Assembly: GCA_018715925.1 (NCBI GenBank)
Contig: DVKQ01000041.1
Span: forward strand, 1 to 34,000
DNA from: Candidatus Onthousia faecipullorum
GTDB taxonomy: Bacteria > Bacillota_I > Bacilli_A > RF39 > UBA660
DNA: 34,000 bases
Reading direction: 5' to 3'
Shown here: positions 28,682-34,000 of the stretch, in pieces
Position numbering within the stretch: the first letter of the stretch is position 1
Layout: each line of letters starts with the position of its first letter
Translations under genes and position numbers: made by a program
The notes under the pieces: model-generated
Database searches by the model: none
Seen by the model: the letters and a program-made list of their open reading frames with translations, nothing else
What the model was told of the DNA's origin: nothing

Positions 28682-31057
28682 ATGAATAGTAATAATTATT
28701 ATAGTGTAGCAGTATCTAATTGTTTATCTGAATTTGAAAGTTTGTTTACTAAGAATAAATTTATTTCTAAAAAAGTATTTGATAAAATTTTAGATAAATA
28801 TCAAGATGTATTTGAAATGTTTAATAGTAATAGAGCTCTTTTATCTTTAGATAAACAAAATAAAATGTTACAAATTATAAACAATGGCTATACTATAATT
28901 AAAAACTATAATACTTATTTTATTAATAATGCCTTAATTACATACAAAGAATATTTTGATAATATGTTTAAAGAAGTAGATTCTAATATTCTTTTAGATA
29001 CTTATCAAAGAAAAGCAATTGTTAGTAATGAAGATTATTCTTTAGTTATTGCAGGAGCAGGAAGTGGTAAAACAACAGTAATCGCCGCTAAAGTTAAATA
29101 CTTAGTAGATAAGCTTGGAGTAGATCCTCGTAAGATAATAGTTTTAGCATATACTAATAAAGCAAAAGATGAACTTTCTTTTAGAATAAATAATGACTTT
29201 AATCTTAATATAGAAGTATTAACATTTCATAAACTTGGAATGAACATTTTAAGAGAACTAACAGATAACCCTTTACAAATAATAGATGATAATAAAATGA
29301 TAGTAATACTTAATAGTTACATTAAAGAAGTAATATTTGAAAATAAAAGTCTTTTAAAAGAGTTTATTGATGCTTTTAAATCAAAAGTTAGTTTTCAAGA
29401 TGAAGCTTTTTCTTATTCTACATTTAAAGAATATTATAAGTTTTATATGCAAGAAAAATATCTTAAAGAAAAAGATAATCTTTTAGAAGTGGTTAAAAAT
29501 AAAATAGATAGACATCTTAGATATAATAGAACTATTAATGGGGAATATGTTAAATCATTAGGAGAGGTACGCATCGCTAACTTTCTATATCGTAATAACA
29601 TCTCTTATCATTATGAAGAAGTCTATCCATATAATCTCTTTAATAAATCAAGTTATTCTCCAGATTTTACAATAGATGTTAATGGTAGAAAAATATATAT
29701 AGAGTTTTATGGACTAACTAAATATAATGAAGATGGAAACTATACTTTAGATGATATTAATTATTATAACAGACTAGTTGAAAAAAAACGCGAGCTTCAC
29801 CATAAGTACAATACTGATTTAATAGAGCTATACAGTGAATACGATGATGGTACTGACTATATAAATAAATTAAAAGAAGAACTAGAAAAGAGAAATATAT
29901 CATTAATAGAGAAAAGTTTAGATGAGATATATTTTAGAATCTTAGAAACATCTACTGATACAATATTTTTTAAAGCTACGAAACTAATTAGATTATTTAT
30001 TAATAAGTTTAAAGCTAGTAATCTAACTTTAAAGGACTTTGATAAACTAATAACTAGTACTGATGATGAAATAGTAGTTAAACAATTAAAATTTATTAGA
30101 AAAGTTTATTGTTATTATAATGATTATATTCATAGTAGATACCAAATTGATTTTCAAGATATGATTAATTATGCTTATAAAAAATTAGCTTTACTTAAAA
30201 CTAAAAGAATCGAGTATGATTATATATTTGTAGATGAATATCAAGATATCTCATATCAAAGATATAATTTTATTAAAGAACTTTCTACTTTATTTAATGC
30301 AAAGATAGTAGCAGTAGGGGATGATTATCAGTCAATTTACTCATTTTCTTTAGCAGATATGTCTTTATTTACAAACTTCTATGATCTTATGGGATATGCT
30401 GATATTTTAAAGATTATTAATACTTATAGAAATAGTCAAGAACTTGTAGATGTGGCATACAATTTTATCTCTAAAAATGATTATCAAATAGATAAAAGAT
30501 TAATTACTAATAAACATTTAAAAAATCCTGTTGTGATAAATTATTATGATAATAATCTAGAAAGTGCTAAGATTGAAATAATTTTAAAAGAAATAATTTT
30601 AAATATTTATAAAGAAAACCCCCGTGATAAAATTCTTTTATTGGGTAGATATAACAAGGATATAGATTACTTCTATGATGTATCACTATTTAAAAAAGGT
30701 GATGGAGATCATGTTATTTTAAAGGATAATAAAAATATAGATATAACATATTTAACTATTCATAAATCTAAAGGTTTAGGTTTTGATCAAGTAATAATTC
30801 TTAATACTATTAATGCTAAAAGAGGCTTTCCTAGTATGATAAAGGATAAACCTGTGATTTCTTTATTATCAAAAGACAAAGAAGAACCAATTTTATATCC
30901 AGAAGAGAGAAGACTGTTTTATGTAGCATTAACTAGAACTAAGAATAAAGTGTATATATTATGTCCATATGCTTATAATGAAAGATCTAGTTTTATAAAA
31001 GAAATAGTAGAATATGATAATGTTGTTGAGAAATATTTAAATGTAGAGATAATTTGA
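28682..31057 (+). CDS. UvrD/HelD-type superfamily 1 helicase with inserted nuclease-like segment
   Basis: SLVIAGAGSGKTTVIAAKV, LAYTNKAKDEL, FVDEYQDIS, AVGDDYQSIYSF, TIHKSKGLGFDQVIIL, RRLFYVALTRTKNKVYIL. ATG 28682 preceded by TAGGTGG RBS is likelier than the track start 28622. Confidence 0.9.
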   Translation: MNSNNYYSVAVSNCLSEFESLFTKNKFISKKVFDKILDKYQDVFEMFNSNRALLSLDKQNKMLQIINNGYTIIKNYNTYFINNALITYKEYFDNMFKEVDSNILLDTYQRKAIVSNEDYSLVIAGAGSGKTTVIAAKVKYLVDKLGVDPRKIIVLAYTNKAKDELSFRINNDFNLNIEVLTFHKLGMNILRELTDNPLQIIDDNKMIVILNSYIKEVIFENKSLLKEFIDAFKSKVSFQDEAFSYSTFKEYYKFYMQEKYLKEKDNLLEVVKNKIDRHLRYNRTINGEYVKSLGEVRIANFLYRNNISYHYEEVYPYNLFNKSSYSPDFTIDVNGRKIYIEFYGLTKYNEDGNYTLDDINYYNRLVEKKRELHHKYNTDLIELYSEYDDGTDYINKLKEELEKRNISLIEKSLDEIYFRILETSTDTIFFKATKLIRLFINKFKASNLTLKDFDKLITSTDDEIVVKQLKFIRKVYCYYNDYIHSRYQIDFQDMINYAYKKLALLKTKRIEYDYIFVDEYQDISYQRYNFIKELSTLFNAKIVAVGDDYQSIYSFSLADMSLFTNFYDLMGYADILKIINTYRNSQELVDVAYNFISKNDYQIDKRLITNKHLKNPVVINYYDNNLESAKIEIILKEIILNIYKENPRDKILLLGRYNKDIDYFYDVSLFKKGDGDHVILKDNKNIDITYLTIHKSKGLGFDQVIILNTINAKRGFPSMIKDKPVISLLSKDKEEPILYPEERRLFYVALTRTKNKVYILCPYAYNERSSFIKEIVEYDNVVEKYLNVEII

Positions 31058-31116
31058 TTTGCTTTTCCTTTTAATCTATGCTATATTTTAACTGTTATGT
31101 TATATAGAAAAGGGTA

Positions 31117-31647
31117 ATGATTATGGATTGGTTAACTATAAAAGAGTTTATAAAAGATTCAGTTAAATTTATTTTAATAGTATTTATTTTAATATTTTTA
31201 ATGGTATATGTAGTATCAGTTACACAAGTAGTTGGGGATTCTATGGATCCAACGTTAAAAAATCAAGATGTTTTAATATTAAATAAAGCTAAGTATAGAT
31301 TTAGCGAGGTTAAACGTGGTGATATAATAGCTTTCACTTATGAAGATACAAAATATTTAATTAAAAGAGTTATAGGACTTCCAGGTGATCATATATCTAT
31401 TATTGATAACAAAGTCTATATAAATGGCAGATATTATGTAGAGGATTATTTGAAAGATGTGGATACTCCTGACTTTGATTTACAAGATTTAGGATACAAT
31501 ACAGTTCCTGATGGTATGTACTTTGTACTTGGTGATAATAGAGATAATTCTCTTGATAGTAGAAAAATTGGTTTAGTAGAAGAAGATGATATTATTGGTG
31601 AAATTGCTATTAGATTTTGGCCAATTACTAATTTTCGCTTGTTTTAA
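31117..31647 (+). CDS. lepB: Signal peptidase I
   Basis: N-terminal TM segment; QVVGDSMDPTL catalytic Ser box; KYLIKRVIGLPGD catalytic Lys box; VPDGMYFVLGDNRDNSLDSRKIG. Confidence 0.95.
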   Translation: MIMDWLTIKEFIKDSVKFILIVFILIFLMVYVVSVTQVVGDSMDPTLKNQDVLILNKAKYRFSEVKRGDIIAFTYEDTKYLIKRVIGLPGDHISIIDNKVYINGRYYVEDYLKDVDTPDFDLQDLGYNTVPDGMYFVLGDNRDNSLDSRKIGLVEEDDIIGEIAIRFWPITNFRLF

Positions 31648-31760
31648 GTTCTAAATTTTAAATATTTAGGGCTTTTTTTATAGAAATGTGTAATTTTTGT
31701 GTAAATTTAGTTGCTTTTTGTAAATTTAATGATAAAATATAAGTACAAGGAGAGGATATT

Positions 31761-34000
31761 ATGGATAAGAAAAAAATAGGACTTTTAATCATAGTTTTAT
31801 TCTTGATTATTGGTTTAGGTTCATTTGTTTTTGCAAATCCTGATAATCAAGAAAATTTTGAGGAAGGAGATATAGAAGAAAGAGATGGACAAGGTTCTGA
31901 TCGTGACGGTAGTAGTTCTAGTGATGATGATTCTTCAGATGAAGATGAAACAGATAGTAGTAATCTATTAACTGATGGATCAGATAATCAGTTAGGTAAT
32001 GCAGTTGATAATGACAACTCTAGAGGAAATAATCTTTCTGGTAATGGTAATGATTCAACTTTATCTGGTGGTACAGGACAAACTTCTGGAACAGAAGAAA
32101 TTCCTACTATTACTGATAATACTTATGCTGATGCTTTAAAAGCAGTTGAACAAGCTGAGTCTTCTCTTGTACAAGGTGATGTTGACTATGCAGCTAGCCT
32201 TGTAGACAAAGTAACTAATCAATCACAAAAAGATGAACTTAATAAACGTCTTGATGCAGTACGAGACATTATTGATGTTACATCTTTAATTGAAAGATTA
32301 GAAGAAATGGTTGCTAATTCTACTAATAGAGATGGTATTGTAGAATCAATAGATTATCGCGATGATGAGAAAATAGAAGAGTTAGTAACTAACTTAAATA
32401 ATGGAACTGCTAAAGATAATTTAGCAAGCCGTTTAGAAACTGTTAACAAAATACTAAATGATAGCGAGGGTCCGGTTATTAGTGGTATTAGAAATGATAG
32501 TTTCACAAGAAATGATAGTGTATCATTAACAATAAGTGATGATAATGAAGTTACTACTACAGTAATGTTTAATGGTAATCCTGTAGATTATACTGATTCA
32601 TTTACTGAAGAAGGAACTTATGTTGTAACTGCTGTTGATGCTGCATTTAATGAGAAAACTTTGACATTTACAATTGATAGAACTAAACCAGTAGTTGGAG
32701 GAGTAGAAGATGGTAAATACTACAATACTGATGTAGCAGTTACTATTGATGATGCTAATCCTGGTACAGTACATCTTCATAAAAATGGAGAACTTGTTAA
32801 ACCTTATAATGCAGGTGATCCTATAACTGAAGAAGGTACTTATACAGTTGTTGTTACTGATAAAGCTGATAATAAGTCTAAAGAAATTACATTTGTAATT
32901 GATAAACATGTAGAAGAACCTAAATGGGTTTACATTCTAAATTTAAGCGATGAAAATAATCGTAAGACTATTAGAAATGGTCAAACATTAAGGGTTGAAG
33001 TTAACTTTGATGAAGAATTAACAGAATTACCTGTATTAACTATAGGAAATTCACAAAGTACTACATTTAGAGAGTGTAGTGAAACAGATTATGCTAAGTA
33101 TATATGTGTAGCAGATCTTACTATAGATAATACTATTGCTAATCTAGAAGATGGAGAAATTCCATTTACCATAACAAATATCTATGATAAAGCTGGTAAT
33201 ACTATTACTTTAGATAATGCTAATGTTACAGAGACTAAAGAATATGGTCAAGTAACTTATGATGGAAGTGCACCAGTAGTTAAATCATTAGGTGTTACTG
33301 ATATTAATGAATATAAAGATGAAGTAGGTAAATTATATGCTAAGTATGGTGATACTGTTCGTGTATTAATTTACTTTGATGAAAAATTAGGTACTGAACC
33401 TACAGTTAAATTAGGTGGTAAAGAATTTACTGCTACATATCGCAAAGCTAGTTCAACTAAGGATGAGGCATATTATGCAGATATTAAATTAACTGAGGAT
33501 ATGGATTTAAGTGATGGTATATTATCATTTGGAGTATACGGTTATGCCGATGAGATTGGTAATGTTGGAGTTAATCTAACTGAAAAAGATGTTAATATGT
33601 CAGCATATCCAAGTGTAACTATTGATAATACACTTCCAGTACTAAACTTTAATAATGGATTTATTACCTCAGGATATACTGTTGAAGCTACAGATGATAA
33701 TTTTGCATATATGACAGTACAATATTATGATGGACGTGAAACTGAAACTATCGAGAGTAATACATTTACTTTAGATAAAGAAGGAGATAATACACGTTAT
33801 AATATTAAAGCCTATGATAAAGCTGGTAATGTTTCTGAATATAGAGATATTTACTTAGATAATGCTAAGCCAGTTGTTTCTGGTACTGCTATAAATGGTG
33901 GTGAAAAAGTATCAGTTGAAAATAATGGTACTTATCAAGAAGTAACTTTAAATATCAGTGATGGTAGTTTAAAGAAAGTATCTTTAGTAAAAGAAGATGG
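31761..34000 (+). CDS. Large secreted/surface protein with Ig-like modules (partial, runs off the window)
   Basis: ATG 31761 after AAGGAGAGG; signal-peptide-like MDKKKIGLLIIVLFLIIGLGSFVFANP; acidic Ser/Asp-rich linker; repeated modules such as FTEEGTYVVTAVDAAFNEKTLTFTIDRTKPVV and ITEEGTYTVVVTDKADNKSKEITFVIDK; no stop noticed to 34000. Absent from the ORF track because it is open-ended. Confidence 0.85.
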   Translation, partial: MDKKKIGLLIIVLFLIIGLGSFVFANPDNQENFEEGDIEERDGQGSDRDGSSSSDDDSSDEDETDSSNLLTDGSDNQLGNAVDNDNSRGNNLSGNGNDSTLSGGTGQTSGTEEIPTITDNTYADALKAVEQAESSLVQGDVDYAASLVDKVTNQSQKDELNKRLDAVRDIIDVTSLIERLEEMVANSTNRDGIVESIDYRDDEKIEELVTNLNNGTAKDNLASRLETVNKILNDSEGPVISGIRNDSFTRNDSVSLTISDDNEVTTTVMFNGNPVDYTDSFTEEGTYVVTAVDAAFNEKTLTFTIDRTKPVVGGVEDGKYYNTDVAVTIDDANPGTVHLHKNGELVKPYNAGDPITEEGTYTVVVTDKADNKSKEITFVIDKHVEEPKWVYILNLSDENNRKTIRNGQTLRVEVNFDEELTELPVLTIGNSQSTTFRECSETDYAKYICVADLTIDNTIANLEDGEIPFTITNIYDKAGNTITLDNANVTETKEYGQVTYDGSAPVVKSLGVTDINEYKDEVGKLYAKYGDTVRVLIYFDEKLGTEPTVKLGGKEFTATYRKASSTKDEAYYADIKLTEDMDLSDGILSFGVYGYADEIGNVGVNLTEKDVNMSAYPSVTIDNTLPVLNFNNGFITSGYTVEATDDNFAYMTVQYYDGRETETIESNTFTLDKEGDNTRYNIKAYDKAGNVSEYRDIYLDNAKPVVSGTAINGGEKVSVENNGTYQEVTLNISDGSLKKVSLVKED

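Noticed and set aside
32598-32909. Minus-strand ORF (103 aa)
   Set aside because: Antisense to the open-ended surface-protein CDS starting at 31761; Cys/Ser/Ile-rich shadow translation.
1-34000. CRISPR array, transposase/integrase or prophage structural genes
   Set aside because: No regularly spaced repeats, no DDE/tyrosine/serine recombinase motifs and no phage structural proteins seen on either strand.

Overview
AT-rich, low-GC Gram-positive-like (Bacillota/Mollicutes-related) chromosomal segment with essentially all genes on the + strand. It opens with tRNA-His(GTG), followed by a dense defence island. The island holds a Fic protein, a probable type IIS restriction-modification pair (fused double D12 adenine methylase plus HNH nuclease), a decayed ABC-ATPase/TOPRIM (OLD-like) gene, a KAP-type NTPase, a single-chain GmrSD-like DUF262/DUF1524 protein, an AAA_14/DUF4143 ATPase plus SWIM-domain pair, and a complete JetABCD (Wadjet) condensin-type operon. 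Two large, mutually paralogous, translationally coupled genes follow jetD directly, the second ending in a SEC-C zinc motif; this extended Wadjet operon is my leading candidate for something under-described. The right third looks more chromosomal: a short MetK-like protein, a cutA-like gene interrupted by TGA at a Trp position, a MerR-type 19-bp-spacer promoter driving a flavodoxin (nonsense-interrupted)-CMD-cupin-DUF362 cluster, a UvrD/HelD-type helicase, signal peptidase I, and the start of a large Ig-like surface protein running off the window. All assignments are from reading motifs by eye. No database or HMM search was run, so family subtypes and novelty claims are provisional.
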